A DNA stretch of 64,000 nucleotides from Pseudomonadota bacterium (GTDB lineage Bacteria; Pseudomonadota; Gammaproteobacteria; Burkholderiales; Burkholderiaceae_C), in NCBI GenBank assembly GCA_023390985.1, contig JAEWBU010000171.1, positions 33,408 to 97,407 on the forward strand. Direction: 5' to 3'. Position 1 is the stretch's first letter; every line of letters starts with the position of its first letter. Made by a program: the position numbers and the translations under genes. The notes beneath the pieces were generated by a model that had not been told where the DNA came from, made no database searches, and saw only the letters and a program-made list of their open reading frames with translations. This document shows, in pieces, positions 1-8,525 of the stretch.

Positions 1-229
1 ACGCCTCGACCTTGTTCGTGTCGCTCATGCGCATCAGCACCGCCGCCGCGCCCGGGGTGGCGCGCAGATGCACAACGCCCACGAGCACACCGCGGCGGCC
101 GTGTTGCACGCTGCCTGCCCCAACGAAGTAAGGCACGGGTTCGGGCATGGGCTCGACATGGACCATGCGCAGGATGTCTTCGGCGGTGATTCCGCAGGCG
201 TCCATGCGCCTTTGCAAGGCCGACGCCAC
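1..229 (-). CDS. Hypothetical protein, C-terminus cut by window edge
   Basis: This open frame starts at a GTG (229-227) that nearly touches the TGA of the upstream DUF6166 gene, so the two are probably translationally coupled. It runs off the left edge with no stop. The visible 76 residues begin (V)ASALQRRMDACGITAEDI and continue in an ordinary soluble-protein composition. An ATG at 231 opens a different frame whose translation is Cys/Arg/Pro-rich and looks like a shadow, so I prefer the GTG frame. An internal ATG at 205 is an alternative start. No family was recognised. Confidence 0.55.
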   Translation of the reverse strand, partial: MASALQRRMDACGITAEDILRMVHVEPMPEPVPYFVGAGSVQHGRRGVLVGVVHLRATPGAAAVLMRMSDTNKVEA

Positions 230-230
230 A

Positions 231-572
231 TCAGCCCCGCGCAGCCAGCACGCGCTCGATCTCCGCGCGCACGGCGGACTCACTGAGCTCCCAGCAGTTG
301 GCCGTCTGCGGGATGGTCGCGATCAAGCGCACCTTGACCTCCTGATACACCTGCAGGGCGGTCGCGTCGTCGGCGACCGTGGCGCAGATGCCCAGGGCGG
401 CCTGCGCCGGGCCGGAACCGGCGTAGCCCCAGTCGAAGCCGTCGGGCGAGTGGTTGCGCAAGTCTAGCCGCGGGGCCAGTTCGCGCTCCTGGCCGGCCGC
501 GTCCCGGACGTAGATCGTCGCACCGTCGCATTCGCGCCGGCCGATGAAGGTTTTCTGTTGTGGCATCCGCAT
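231..572 (-). CDS. DUF6166 domain protein
   Basis: A 113-residue protein with the pattern typical of DUF6166: a beta-rich N-terminus, then LDLRNHSPDGFDWGYAGSGP followed by AQAALGI and a C-terminal helix reading QVYQEVKVRLIATIP. DUF6166 proteins are small, of unknown function and common on plasmids and phages. It lies in a minus-strand group between the DinG-like helicase upstream and the edge-truncated gene downstream. No catalytic residues can be named. The family call is by recalled sequence pattern. Confidence 0.75.
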   Translation of the reverse strand: MRMPQQKTFIGRRECDGATIYVRDAAGQERELAPRLDLRNHSPDGFDWGYAGSGPAQAALGICATVADDATALQVYQEVKVRLIATIPQTANCWELSESAVRAEIERVLAARG

Positions 573-641
573 GTTTCTGGGAAGTTGCGATCAGGTTCCC
601 ATGGAAGACGCGGCTGTCAACCCGACCGCGAACGTGCGAGC

Positions 642-2780
642 TCACACCACCAGGGCCTGCTCCGCGCCCTGTTCCCGCTCGATCAGCCGATACGGCGGGA
701 GGCCGCGCAGGAGCCTGCGCCCGTAGCCCTTCTCGGTCAGGCGACTGTCGTAGCAGGTGATCGTTGCTGTGTCCGTCTCGTTGCGAATGCCGCGGCCGGT
801 CCACTGCAGCAGGCGCACGCCGGCTGAAGGAACGACCACCTGGTCGAAGTAGTCGCCACCGGTTTCCTCGACGTACTCGGCCCGTGCCTCGCTCACCGGG
901 TTGGCCGGGCTGCCGAAGGGCAGCTTCGTGATCCACAGATGCCGGCATAGATCGCCCGGCAGATCCAGACCCTCCCCGAAGGACTGCAGGCCCATGATGA
1001 CGCTTGCCTGGCCCGCCTGCACTCGGCGCCGATGCTCGGCCAGCAGCATGCTCCTAGGCATGGTGCCCTGCACCAGCACCCGCTCGCGCAGATGCTCCGG
1101 CAGCGCCTCGAACGCCTGCGTCATGTGCCGGCGGGATGTGAAAAGCGCCAGACCGCCAGCCTGAGCACCAGCGATGTCATCGGCAAGCAGCTGCGCGACT
1201 TCGGTGTTGTACGCATCCAGGTGCCGCGGAGCGCTCGCCGTCTTGCGCACCACCAACTGCCCCTGCTTGACGTAGTCGAACGGAGATTGCACCGTCGATG
1301 TACGCACCGCCGGATCGCCATCCAAGCCGGCCTCGGCCTTGAAGAACCCGAACGAGCCGCACGTGGCCAGGGTCGCCGAAGTCAGGACCGCGCCGCGCAC
1401 CCTGCCCCACAGGTTCAAGCGCAGCAGATCGCCAGGGAGGATTGGGGAGGCGTGCAGGCGGACCGCGACCATGCGGCCCGCCCGAGCATCGACCGAGACC
1501 CACTTCGCCGTCGTGCGCGCGTCCTCGCCATCGGCCAACAACATGTCCGCGGCCCGCTTCACGCGGGATAGCCGACCGGCTAAGGCGCCGAGGTCAGCGT
1601 ACATCGAGGCCAGCGCAGGCGGTGCCGTGCCCCCTGCTTCCTGGATCGCCCCACGCGCTGCCTGCCCGAGAGTCGTGCAGACCTCCAGCAGTTCGGTTGC
1701 TCGCGCCTGGGCCATCCTCAGCGGCTCGCGCAGCAGCGCGTCGATCTCCTGCTCCTTGAGCCGGCGCACGCCGTCTTTCTCGCGCATGCCAGAGGCAAGG
1801 TTGTCGAAGGTGATCTGGCCAGAGTCTTGCAGCGCCGCACGAAGCTCGCGGACGATCTTGTCCACTGGCCTGTCGACTTTCTGGGCCAACTGCCGCATAC
1901 CGGTCACGACGGCCAGCGTGGCGCGGTCCAACCACCGAAGGCGCGACAAGTCCAGCTCGCATGCGAACTGCTCGGCCGCGGTCTGGGGAAGAGCGTGAGC
2001 CTCATCCAGCACCAGCAGGCAGTTGTCCAACTCCGGCAGCAATCGCGTTCCTATGCTGGAAAGGAGCAGGTCGTGGTTCACCACGAGCACGTCGGCCTCT
2101 GCGAGTCGTCGGCGCGCGGCGAAGTACGGGCAGGCCTGGTACTGCGGGCAGGACTTGCCGGTGCACGTGTGGCGGTCAGCTGCAACGTTGTCCCACAGGT
2201 TGGGCGGCGCCGGCTCCACCAGGCTGTCCCGGTCACCATCCCATGACCGCTGCTCCAAGGCCTGGGCCGCGGAACGGTAGAACACCACGGCGGCCTCGGG
2301 CTGGGCTGCAGACACTGGCGCCGCGTCTTCTCCGGTATCGACGGACTCGTCCCCACCGCCCACTCTGGACGCAAGCCGGGTCAGGCAGATGTATCGCCCC
2401 CGCCCCTTTGCCAACGCGAACTTGGGCGCGGGATCCATCGTGGCGGCAAGCATTGGGAGGTCCTTGCCAATGAGCTGCTCTTGAAGGGCGACGGAACTGG
2501 TCGAGACCATCAGCCGCGTCTTCCTGGCCATGGCGATTGCCGCGCCGACCAGGAGGTAGGCCGCCGACTTGCCGACGCCGGTGCCGGCTTGCACCACGGC
2601 GATGCTGCGTAAAGGGGCTTCGCCGGTCTCGCCCAGCTGCGCTGTGGCCAGCGCACGCGCGACCTCCTGGGCCATCGCGCGCTGGCCTGAGCGCTCACGA
2701 AAAGACGGCAGGTTGCCCACGGCACGCTCGTATGCGGCCATGCCAACGTCGATCAGTGGTTGCGGGGCAGTGCTGGTCAC
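642..2780 (-). CDS. dinG: DinG-like superfamily 2 DNA helicase with Fe-S cluster
   Basis: A 712-residue XPD/DinG-type 5'-3' helicase. Walker A AGTGVGKS is at residues 65-72 and the DEAH box at 259-262. Four cysteines between them (C132, C206, C211, C217) are placed to hold the 4Fe-4S cluster of this family. The C-terminal half has the second RecA-like lobe, with SFGEGLDLPGD and a QWTGRGIRNETD segment in the position of motif VI. The family unwinds DNA with R-loops or forks. Here it is a plasmid copy that may help the plasmid's own replication or repair. It is transcribed away from the promoter box at 2830, so the two are divergent. Confidence 0.85.
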   Translation of the reverse strand: MTSTAPQPLIDVGMAAYERAVGNLPSFRERSGQRAMAQEVARALATAQLGETGEAPLRSIAVVQAGTGVGKSAAYLLVGAAIAMARKTRLMVSTSSVALQEQLIGKDLPMLAATMDPAPKFALAKGRGRYICLTRLASRVGGGDESVDTGEDAAPVSAAQPEAAVVFYRSAAQALEQRSWDGDRDSLVEPAPPNLWDNVAADRHTCTGKSCPQYQACPYFAARRRLAEADVLVVNHDLLLSSIGTRLLPELDNCLLVLDEAHALPQTAAEQFACELDLSRLRWLDRATLAVVTGMRQLAQKVDRPVDKIVRELRAALQDSGQITFDNLASGMREKDGVRRLKEQEIDALLREPLRMAQARATELLEVCTTLGQAARGAIQEAGGTAPPALASMYADLGALAGRLSRVKRAADMLLADGEDARTTAKWVSVDARAGRMVAVRLHASPILPGDLLRLNLWGRVRGAVLTSATLATCGSFGFFKAEAGLDGDPAVRTSTVQSPFDYVKQGQLVVRKTASAPRHLDAYNTEVAQLLADDIAGAQAGGLALFTSRRHMTQAFEALPEHLRERVLVQGTMPRSMLLAEHRRRVQAGQASVIMGLQSFGEGLDLPGDLCRHLWITKLPFGSPANPVSEARAEYVEETGGDYFDQVVVPSAGVRLLQWTGRGIRNETDTATITCYDSRLTEKGYGRRLLRGLPPYRLIEREQGAEQALVV

Positions 2781-2829
2781 GCAACCAGAGTCGCATGCGT
2801 CCGAAGAAGTTCAAGCGCTGGAGGTTCGA

Positions 2830-2870
2830 GACCCGCAGGAGTGGCGGCGCGCGGCTGTCACCGTGAAAAT
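2830..2870 (+). promoter_or_regulatory. Shared-box promoter, copy 1
   Basis: GACCCGCAGGAGTGGCGG begins at 2830 and a -10-like GAAAAT lies at 2865-2870. Box and spacing match seven other copies in the window. It faces the gene at 3066, leaving a leader of about 195 nt, and lies 50 bp upstream of the divergent helicase start. Confidence 0.6.
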
Positions 2871-3065
2871 CGAACCGCATTCCTTCTTGGAGCGTGCTGG
2901 GACCCCCCAGCCATCACCAGGCCCGTCATCAAGGGCCAGAGGACGCGCCGTCCAACGGACAGCACGCGCCTCTCCTTCCAAACTTGCGCACCGCCCGCCT
3001 CCTCGCGTGAGGCGCGGCGCAGCGCCCTCTTCCGCCCGATCTCGGGCAACAAACCGGAGAAACTC

Positions 3066-3686
3066 ATGGAAGCGTCCAAAGACGCCCCTGCCAGCGCCCC
3101 GCTGGCCAACACGCCGAGCCGCAACCTGATCGCCCTGCTGAGGGATCGGGGATTGGCTCCCTTGCTGCGCGCGCTGCTGCTGAACGAGATCAACCAGCTG
3201 CGCGGCATCTCCCCTGCCTACTTCACCTACGAGCTGGAAGGGGAAGAGATCATCGTCAGCGACGGCGACCTGGCAAGCATCCTCCAGATCCTGCGCGAGG
3301 CCACGTGCCGTCCGAAGCTGGACACCGTCGACGTGGTGTTGCCCGGCCTCAAGGGCCAGATCTGCAAGCAACTCACGGGCGACCATCGCGACGCGGTGGT
3401 CAGCACCATCCTGGACCTGTTCTTGAACGAGGACCTGACCGACCAGGTGTCGCCTGCACAGACGGAAGCGAAGACGCCGCTCAAGCCCGGCGAATACCGC
3501 CTCCTGCGCCAAGCCGCGCCGGGACGGCTCACCACCGGCGACCTGCTGGAGCACTACCGCCTGGGCGAGGTCAAGATCATCGACATCCACGCGGCGCACA
3601 CCATCGACGTGATGAGCATCGACGGCGCGGAACGCTGCTGGCGCCTGAGTGGGCTGTCCTGGGCACCCAATTCCCCGGCGGCCTGA
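3066..3686 (+). CDS. Hypothetical protein, 206 aa
   Basis: No family recognised. The ATG at 3066 follows a weak ribosome binding site (CCGGAGAAACTC); the longer upstream frame is Arg/Pro-rich and looks non-coding. The protein opens with a helical segment (NLIALLRDRGLAPLLRALLL). It continues with a short acidic beta region (GEEIIVSDGDLASIL), then a Lys/Pro linker and a C-terminal part with EYRLLRQ and EVKIIDIH. It looks soluble, with no signal peptide. It has its own shared-box promoter and a terminator right after it, so it is probably a single-gene unit of the same regulon as radC. Confidence 0.65.
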   Translation: MEASKDAPASAPLANTPSRNLIALLRDRGLAPLLRALLLNEINQLRGISPAYFTYELEGEEIIVSDGDLASILQILREATCRPKLDTVDVVLPGLKGQICKQLTGDHRDAVVSTILDLFLNEDLTDQVSPAQTEAKTPLKPGEYRLLRQAAPGRLTTGDLLEHYRLGEVKIIDIHAAHTIDVMSIDGAERCWRLSGLSWAPNSPAA

Positions 3687-3713
3687 CAACTCAACGCCTC
3701 TGCAAACTGCCAC

Positions 3714-3748
3714 AAGGCCTCAACCGGTTCCGGTTGGGGCCTTTTTTT
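3714..3748 (+). terminator. Rho-independent terminator
   Basis: AAGGCC plus CAACCGG pair with CGGTTG plus GGCCTT, followed by seven T. It ends the gene at 3066 and sits 16 bp before the next shared-box promoter. Confidence 0.85.
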
Positions 3749-3763
3749 GTGTCGAGGAAGCCA

Positions 3764-3804
3764 GACCCGCAGGAGGTGCGCCGCCCGCGCAGAGCGGCTA
3801 GATT
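3764..3804 (+). promoter_or_regulatory. Shared-box promoter, copy 2 (radC)
   Basis: GACCCGCAGGAGGTGCGC begins at 3764 and TAGATT lies at 3799-3804, the best -10 match of the set. It drives radC and probably the DndC-like gene. Confidence 0.65.
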
Positions 3805-3854
3805 CCTCGCCGTACGCCTTCGCGCGACAACGCCGGCCACGCGCCGGACATCAC

Positions 3855-3920
3855 CAACCCTTCCGGGTAGCCACGCTGCCCCGGAAGGGGTGCTGGCTTC
3901 CCGTCTTTCGACGAGGAACC
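3855..3920 (+). promoter_or_regulatory. Structured RNA leader of radC
   Basis: ACCCTTCCGGG pairs with CCGGAAGGGGT around a small loop region (3857-3891). A second hairpin CGTC-TTTC-GACG stands directly before the Shine-Dalgarno GAGGAA. The plan matches the other leaders described here and may be an instance of the published radC RNA motif, which I cannot test with a covariance model. Confidence 0.6.
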
Positions 3921-4385
3921 ATGAACCACAACCCCGCAAGCGCCGACTCGGCCGATGACGATGCGGTAATCGCACGCGCCCTATCCATCTTGGAGGCGCG
4001 GATGCGCAGGGCCAACTTGAGCGCGCCCAATGCGGCAAAGGACTACTGCCGCCTCCAGCTGGGCGGACTGGACCACGAAGTGTTCGGCGTCATCTTTCTC
4101 GACGCGCAGAACCGGCTGATCGAGTTCCGGCGCATGTTCGCCGGCACGCTCACGCAAACGAGCGTGTACCCGCGCGAGATCGTGAAGGCCGCGCTGAAAG
4201 TCAATGCCGCCACGGTCGTCCTGACGCACAACCACCCGAGCGGCACCGTGATGCCCTCGCGCGCCGACCAGGCGCTCACGCAGACGTTGCGATCGGCGCT
4301 TGCGCTGGTGGACGTGAGGGTGATGGACCACATCGTGGTCTCCGCATCCGATACCTACTCGTTCGCCGAACGGGGGCTGCTCTGA
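3921..4385 (+). CDS. radC: RadC-like JAB-domain protein
   Basis: A 154-residue protein consisting essentially of the RadC JAB/MPN domain. EVFGVIFLDAQNRLIEF is followed by the metal site THNHPSG...SRAD (His-X-His plus Asp), which is intact. Chromosomal RadC is longer, with an N-terminal helix-hairpin-helix region; plasmid copies are often short like this one. The domain fold is a metal-dependent peptidase or deubiquitinase fold, but RadC's activity is not settled. Plasmid radC genes are often linked to entry into a new host and anti-restriction. The ATG at 3921 follows GAGGAACC. The stop overlaps a downstream ATG (TGATG at 4383). Confidence 0.88.
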   Translation: MNHNPASADSADDDAVIARALSILEARMRRANLSAPNAAKDYCRLQLGGLDHEVFGVIFLDAQNRLIEFRRMFAGTLTQTSVYPREIVKAALKVNAATVVLTHNHPSGTVMPSRADQALTQTLRSALALVDVRVMDHIVVSASDTYSFAERGLL

Positions 4386-4435
4386 TGGCCCCCCTGACCG
4401 CGACTACGACACCGCCGGCCGCGCGCCTGCAGTTA

Positions 4436-4510
4436 CCCAACCCGTTCGGGGAGCCTCACGCTCCCCGTTGGGATACGTGCGATTCCCTGTCCAACCAACA
4501 AGGAACGCAA
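4436..4510 (+). promoter_or_regulatory. Structured RNA leader of the DndC-like gene
   Basis: CCCAAC (4436-4441) pairs with GTTGGG (4467-4472), enclosing GGGGAGC-CTCAC-GCTCCCC. It lies inside the radC-dndC-like operon with no promoter of its own, so the element acts on an internal cistron. Confidence 0.6.
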
Positions 4511-6265
4511 ATGCACCAGATCTCCATGGTCTCGGCACCCGTACCCGCCGCGCCCATGCTGAGCGATCTGTTCTCCAACGAAGATGCGAAGAGCATCGAG
4601 CAGCAGCTGGTGGAACTCTCACCGGTCGATCGCGCGATGCGATCCATCGAGCGAGTACTGAAAGATGGATTGACTGCGGTCGTTGCCTTCTCTTCGGGCA
4701 AGGACTCCAGCGTGACGGCAAACCTCACGCTGAATGCAGCCATCAACGTCATCCGCGAAGGCTTCACCTGTCCCCCGGTGGTCATAAGCCACTCGGACAC
4801 GATGGTCGAGAGCCCCGTGGTCAGAGCACTCGCAGACGGCGAGCTCGCGAAGATGAAGGCCTTTGCCGACAGGCACGGCATTCCAATCGAAGTGCGCGTC
4901 GGGCGTCCGTCGCTCAGCGCGTGCTTCGCCACTCGCATCATCGGCGCACGCGCGCTGCCGCCCTTCCCTCAACTTGGGGTCAGGGACTGCTCCACTTCGT
5001 GGAAGGCCCTGGTCAACCAACGAACCATCCGCAAGGTGACCGCGCGCGATGCCAAGGTGGTCACCCTGATCGGCACGCGCCGCGATGAATCACAGGCACG
5101 GGCGGTCAACACCGCAGCGCGCGGTGAAACAGCAGACGAGCCGTGGGCCAACTCGGACGGAGACCTGATGCTCAGCCCGATCCTTCATTGGTCGAGCGAC
5201 GAAATCTGGACGTACATCGGCGAAGCCTCGGCCGGCCTGCACCTGTCCTACTCGGACTTCGCGGAGGTCATGGACTTCTACCGCGACGCTGGCGCGAGTT
5301 CTTGTGTGGTGGTTGCGGACATGAAGTCCGCGGCGACGAACAAGGCATGCGGAGCCCGCGGAGGTTGCTGGACGTGCACTGCCGTCCAAAACGACCGTTC
5401 GGTGGAGAACATGCTGGAGCAGAACCCTGGCAAGTACCCCTATCTGGTTCCACTGCTGAGGCTCAGAGACTACCTGGCGGGAAGCCAGTGGGACTGGTCT
5501 CTGCGAAACTTCATCGGCAGGACCATCTCACCCGAGGGGCGCATCAAGGTGCAGGCGGATCAATACTCGCCCAAGATGGTTGAGGACCTGCTGTACTACA
5601 TCCTGGCTGCCCAGGACGAAGCCAATCGCCTCGGAGCGCCGGCGCCAGTGCGCGCGGTGGGACTGCGCGAGCTCATAGCCATCGACTTCTGGTGGTCTGC
5701 GCGCGCCATTCACCCGCCCTTCCACGCGTTGGCGATCTACTTCGACCACTGCGCCGGCAACGTGCGCTTCGCGCCGAAGATCGAGCGGCCATGCCGGCCG
5801 AGTCCAACGCCCGTGATCGGAGAGATCTACGTAGGCAAGGACTGGGACGACGACACCAGTGCTCTCTACCCAAACGGTCTGCGTTACGTGGAGTGGGAGT
5901 TGCACAGCGACAGCTGCGGGCCCGGCCTACGCTCGAACAAGGCTGGCAAGGTATTCCTCGACCTGGAGGAAGCGCCGGAGCTGGATGTGGACGAACAATC
6001 TGCAGCGGACTTCCTGGAGTTCATCGCTCCGGAGAAGATCGAGCAGTACCACCGCAAGGACTGCCGCGATTGGACGCTAGGCGCCCTGATCTACCTGCAG
6101 TACGGCACGGTGAGCATCGGCACCGGCCAGAGCAGCATGGTGGATTCCATCATGCGGCGTAGCCAGTGGCTGCAGCATCATGGCTTGCACGGCCATCAAA
6201 CTGCCGAGGCTCTGCGGCCCAGGTGCTGTGACCTGGCCGAGCAGCAAGCAGAGTTGTTCACCTGA
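4511..6265 (+). CDS. DndC-like PP-loop (PAPS reductase family) protein
   Basis: A 584-residue protein with the ATP-pyrophosphatase PP-loop AFSSGKDSS at residues 59-67. A cysteine set (C160, then C280, C286 and C289 in CGARGGCWTC) resembles the Fe-S site of DndC. DndC belongs to the machinery that puts sulfur into the DNA backbone. No DndA, B, D or E is visible nearby, so this is an orphan and its substrate is unknown. The frame is open back to an ATG at 4385 overlapping radC's stop. I chose 4511 because AAGGAA precedes it and the intervening stretch forms the RNA leader. A terminator follows. Confidence 0.75.
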   Translation: MHQISMVSAPVPAAPMLSDLFSNEDAKSIEQQLVELSPVDRAMRSIERVLKDGLTAVVAFSSGKDSSVTANLTLNAAINVIREGFTCPPVVISHSDTMVESPVVRALADGELAKMKAFADRHGIPIEVRVGRPSLSACFATRIIGARALPPFPQLGVRDCSTSWKALVNQRTIRKVTARDAKVVTLIGTRRDESQARAVNTAARGETADEPWANSDGDLMLSPILHWSSDEIWTYIGEASAGLHLSYSDFAEVMDFYRDAGASSCVVVADMKSAATNKACGARGGCWTCTAVQNDRSVENMLEQNPGKYPYLVPLLRLRDYLAGSQWDWSLRNFIGRTISPEGRIKVQADQYSPKMVEDLLYYILAAQDEANRLGAPAPVRAVGLRELIAIDFWWSARAIHPPFHALAIYFDHCAGNVRFAPKIERPCRPSPTPVIGEIYVGKDWDDDTSALYPNGLRYVEWELHSDSCGPGLRSNKAGKVFLDLEEAPELDVDEQSAADFLEFIAPEKIEQYHRKDCRDWTLGALIYLQYGTVSIGTGQSSMVDSIMRRSQWLQHHGLHGHQTAEALRPRCCDLAEQQAELFT

Positions 6266-6276
6266 GAATGGAAAAG

Positions 6277-6313
6277 GCCCGGCGCACGCACTAGCGTGCC
6301 CGGGCTTTTTTTT
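6277..6313 (+). terminator. Rho-independent terminator
   Basis: GCCCGG and GCACGC pair with GCGTGC and CCGGGC, followed by eight T. It closes the radC/DndC-like operon. Confidence 0.88.
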
Positions 6314-6378
6314 GGTCGGACGGTCGCTACGCCGACGGTCGCTTTGAATGGCGAAATGCTCCGAAGGAGCCACCAATC

Positions 6379-6402
6379 AAAAAGCCGCCCATAGGCGGCT
6401 CC
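6379..6402 (-). terminator. Rho-independent terminator, minus strand
   Basis: Read on the minus strand, AGCCGCC-TATG-GGCGGCT is followed by five T. It ends the two-gene membrane protein unit at 6420-6977. Confidence 0.8.
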
Positions 6403-6419
6403 CTTTGGAACGTGGCGAG

Positions 6420-6551
6420 TTACAGAACTCTGTTCAGCACGAAGGCAAGTAGGACCAGCCCGAAGCCCACGGCGCCCATGAGCTCAGCGCTCAGCACCAT
6501 CTTGCCGAGCGTGTCTTCCTTGCGGAAACGCGTTTTGACCCAAGTAGTCAT
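6420..6551 (-). CDS. Small membrane protein, 43 aa
   Basis: A short frame beginning MTTWVKTRFRKEDTLGKM. It has a basic N-terminus and one hydrophobic segment (LMGAVGFGLVLLAFVL, about residues 24-39). A good ribosome binding site (AAGGAG) precedes the ATG, and a terminator follows the stop at 6420. It lies 15 bp after the larger membrane protein on the same strand, so the two are probably an operon. The function is unknown. Confidence 0.6.
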   Translation of the reverse strand: MTTWVKTRFRKEDTLGKMVLSAELMGAVGFGLVLLAFVLNRVL

Positions 6552-6566
6552 GGCTTCGTCGCTCCT

Positions 6567-6977
6567 TCAGTTGAAGTGTACCAGCGCGTAGGAAATCGCG
6601 GAGAGCACCGTCAAGATGAGGGAACCCTTGAGGGCCTTGTAGTGCTGGTGCCAAGGCACATCGTGCGGCCGTTCAGGGGCTGGAAATGCCGCGCCTCCAC
6701 CAGCAACGACGCTGGAGGCGCCGAGCACAACAACCAGCCCTGCCAAGAGAATACTCTTCAATCCCGGCTCAAGCGATCGCGTCGGCTCGAACAGTTCGTA
6801 GAGCGCAGACGCACAAAACGCGATGGCAATCCAGCAGAGCTGCCCGTCTTTGATCGGAGTGATTTGCCTCAGGCGTGCGGCATCCTCCCTCGAGATATGC
6901 GTCCAAGAGGCCCACATCCAGAGCACCAGATTGGGCGCAAGGATAGGCACCAGGATCGTTGTCATGAACCAGCCCAC
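6567..6977 (-). CDS. Hypothetical multi-pass membrane protein
   Basis: About 136 residues with four predicted membrane segments: MTTILVPILAPNLVLWMW, GQLCWIAIAFCASALYELF, ILLAGLVVVLGASSVVAGG and a C-terminal GSLILTVLSAISYALV. The GTG at 6977 is chosen because AAAGGAGA lies 8 nt upstream. An ATG at 6965 and a longer ATG at 7028 are alternatives. It is the first gene of a two-gene minus-strand unit. No family was recognised. Confidence 0.6.
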   Translation of the reverse strand: MGWFMTTILVPILAPNLVLWMWASWTHISREDAARLRQITPIKDGQLCWIAIAFCASALYELFEPTRSLEPGLKSILLAGLVVVLGASSVVAGGGAAFPAPERPHDVPWHQHYKALKGSLILTVLSAISYALVHFN

Positions 6978-7146
6978 AAAGAATGTCTCCTTTCCTGATG
7001 AGCCTACCCGAGTTCGCTGCTGGGGCAAGGGCTAAGTTGGTAGTGCCTGAAGGCGATCCAAGGGCTTCGGACCGCCTCCGCGCGCGATGCGGTCGCACCC
7101 GCACACCAGCCCCGCAGAACTTGCAGACGCAACGGCTCACCATACG

Positions 7147-7440
7147 ATGGTGTGCATGTACGTTGCTCAACCATCTGTCGCCCGCGCAGCTGAAAGCTGG
7201 GGGGCTTACTTCGGGATTGCCGGTGCGCTTCTTTTAGCTACGGCACTACCGCAGGCCCGGTGGGGCTGGGTCCTGTTCCTCGGATCGAATTTCGCTTGGC
7301 TGCTGTTCGCGTTCTTGTTCGGCTACCGCAAGCTCCTGGTGCAGACCGCGGTATTCACGCTCACCAGCCTTCTCGGCATCGCCAACAGCTTCTTCCCCGG
7401 CAATCCGCTCCAAGCGGGCATTCAGGGATTGCTTCAGTAG
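7147..7440 (+). CDS. Hypothetical small membrane protein
   Basis: About 97 residues with three hydrophobic segments (AYFGIAGALLLATALP, GWVLFLGSNFAWLLFAFLFG, LLVQTAVFTLTSLLGIANSF). The arrangement recalls part of a PnuC-like fold, but that is only an impression. No clear ribosome binding site supports any start. The ATG at 7147 is the first in the part of the frame that looks coding, and 7159 is an alternative. It is divergent from the membrane protein unit and followed by an HTH gene. Confidence 0.5.
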   Translation: MVCMYVAQPSVARAAESWGAYFGIAGALLLATALPQARWGWVLFLGSNFAWLLFAFLFGYRKLLVQTAVFTLTSLLGIANSFFPGNPLQAGIQGLLQ

Positions 7441-7482
7441 CTCAGCAACCTTCCGGGAACTCGCTCGCCATAATGCCGAGCC

Positions 7483-7953
7483 ATGCCCAACCTCTCCATC
7501 GTCCTGAAGCAGGAGATCGCCCGCATTGCCCGAAAGGAGCTGCGAACAGATGTCGCAGCTCTGCAAAAGGCGAACGCTTCACACCGGCGCGCACTTGCCA
7601 CTCTGCGTCGTCAAGTCGACGCGCTCGAGCGGCAGCTGCGCCACAAAGAGCGTGGCGGCGCGGGCCGCAGCCAGGAGAGCGAGGACGATCACGCGAGCCC
7701 TTCCCTGCGCTTCTCGGCGAAGGGCCTGGCGTCCCAGCGTAAACGCCTGGGGCTATCCGCCGCCGCGGTGGCCAAGATCCTGGGTGTCTCGGCCTTGTCG
7801 ATCTACAAATGGGAGAGCGGTACAACTCGCCCGCGCGCCCGGCAGCTGGAGGCCATCGCGAGCCTACGCAAGTTGGGCAAGAAAGAGGCACAGGCCAGGT
7901 TGGAAGCGGCAACTCAACGCCCCGGCAAGGCACGCCGGGAAAAGGCTGCCTGA
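7483..7953 (+). CDS. HTH (Xre-type) regulator with coiled-coil N-terminus
   Basis: A 156-residue protein. Residues 1-58 are a heptad-rich, charged helix likely to form a coiled coil. Residues about 73-115 are a Cro/CI-type helix-turn-helix (FSAKGLASQRKRLGLSAAAV, then VSALSIYKWESGTTRP). The C-terminal tail is basic. The layout suggests a dimeric DNA-binding protein of the plasmid maintenance region. Its target is unknown. One copy of the CTTGCATCGATGCAAG palindrome lies 63 bp after its stop. Confidence 0.7.
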   Translation: MPNLSIVLKQEIARIARKELRTDVAALQKANASHRRALATLRRQVDALERQLRHKERGGAGRSQESEDDHASPSLRFSAKGLASQRKRLGLSAAAVAKILGVSALSIYKWESGTTRPRARQLEAIASLRKLGKKEAQARLEAATQRPGKARREKAA

Positions 7954-8038
7954 CCGGCCACCCCTCACCCGGAGCGCTCCAGCGAGACCCTGCGCGCACG
8001 GATGCCCACACAGTTCTTGCATCGATGCAAGACCTACA

Positions 8039-8509
8039 TCAATACTGCATTCGCTGAGTCCGGTCCTGGCCGGTATCCGAGAGGCTGTCTGTGTCCTGGC
8101 CGTGCTCGATCTCGATGACGTCTCCAGCGGCATCGCCCCCGAGGACCTCGAACTGCACGACGAAACTGCCGCCCTGGCTGCGCACGGCGATCACTGCAAG
8201 ATCAGTTCCCTCTTCTGGCCCGAGGCGGTTGGTCTGCGTGACGAACACCCTCCCCGCCGGATACATCTCAGGGACAGCCCACTTCTTCGCGCGCGGCTTC
8301 TTCTTGTGGCGAGCCTCGAGAACGACCTCCACCTGGGAGCGTTGCAGCAACCCGCGGAATGCGTCGTCATAGACGCGTGGCCGCTCGCGCGGGTTGTTGA
8401 TCAACCAGGACACGTAACTGGTGCCGTGCCCCCAATGCGCAGCCAGATCGGTATTCGACCATCCTCTAGCACGCATCAGCGCACGCACTTCTCTAGCGGA
8501 GGCAGGCAT
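8039..8509 (-). CDS. HTH regulator, probable autorepressor
   Basis: A 156-residue protein. Residues 3-40 form a helix-turn-helix (REVRALMRARGWSNTDLAAH followed by SYVSWLINN). A basic linker (RHKKKPRAKK) leads to a C-terminal beta-rich domain (GRVFVTQTNR, DLAVIAVRSQGGSFVVQFEV). The start at 8509 has AGGAG 7 nt upstream. Two identical palindromes lie immediately upstream of its start, at 8526 and 8580, which suggests it controls its own promoter. No named family was recognised. Confidence 0.65.
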   Translation of the reverse strand: MPASAREVRALMRARGWSNTDLAAHWGHGTSYVSWLINNPRERPRVYDDAFRGLLQRSQVEVVLEARHKKKPRAKKWAVPEMYPAGRVFVTQTNRLGPEEGTDLAVIAVRSQGGSFVVQFEVLGGDAAGDVIEIEHGQDTDSLSDTGQDRTQRMQY

Positions 8510-8525
8510 TGGGACTCCTAGGGGC

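Noticed and set aside
34..231. Minus-strand frame starting ATG 231
   Set aside because: Composition is Cys/Pro/Arg-rich and shadow-like. The GTG frame one phase over (229) gives a normal protein sequence running off the edge.
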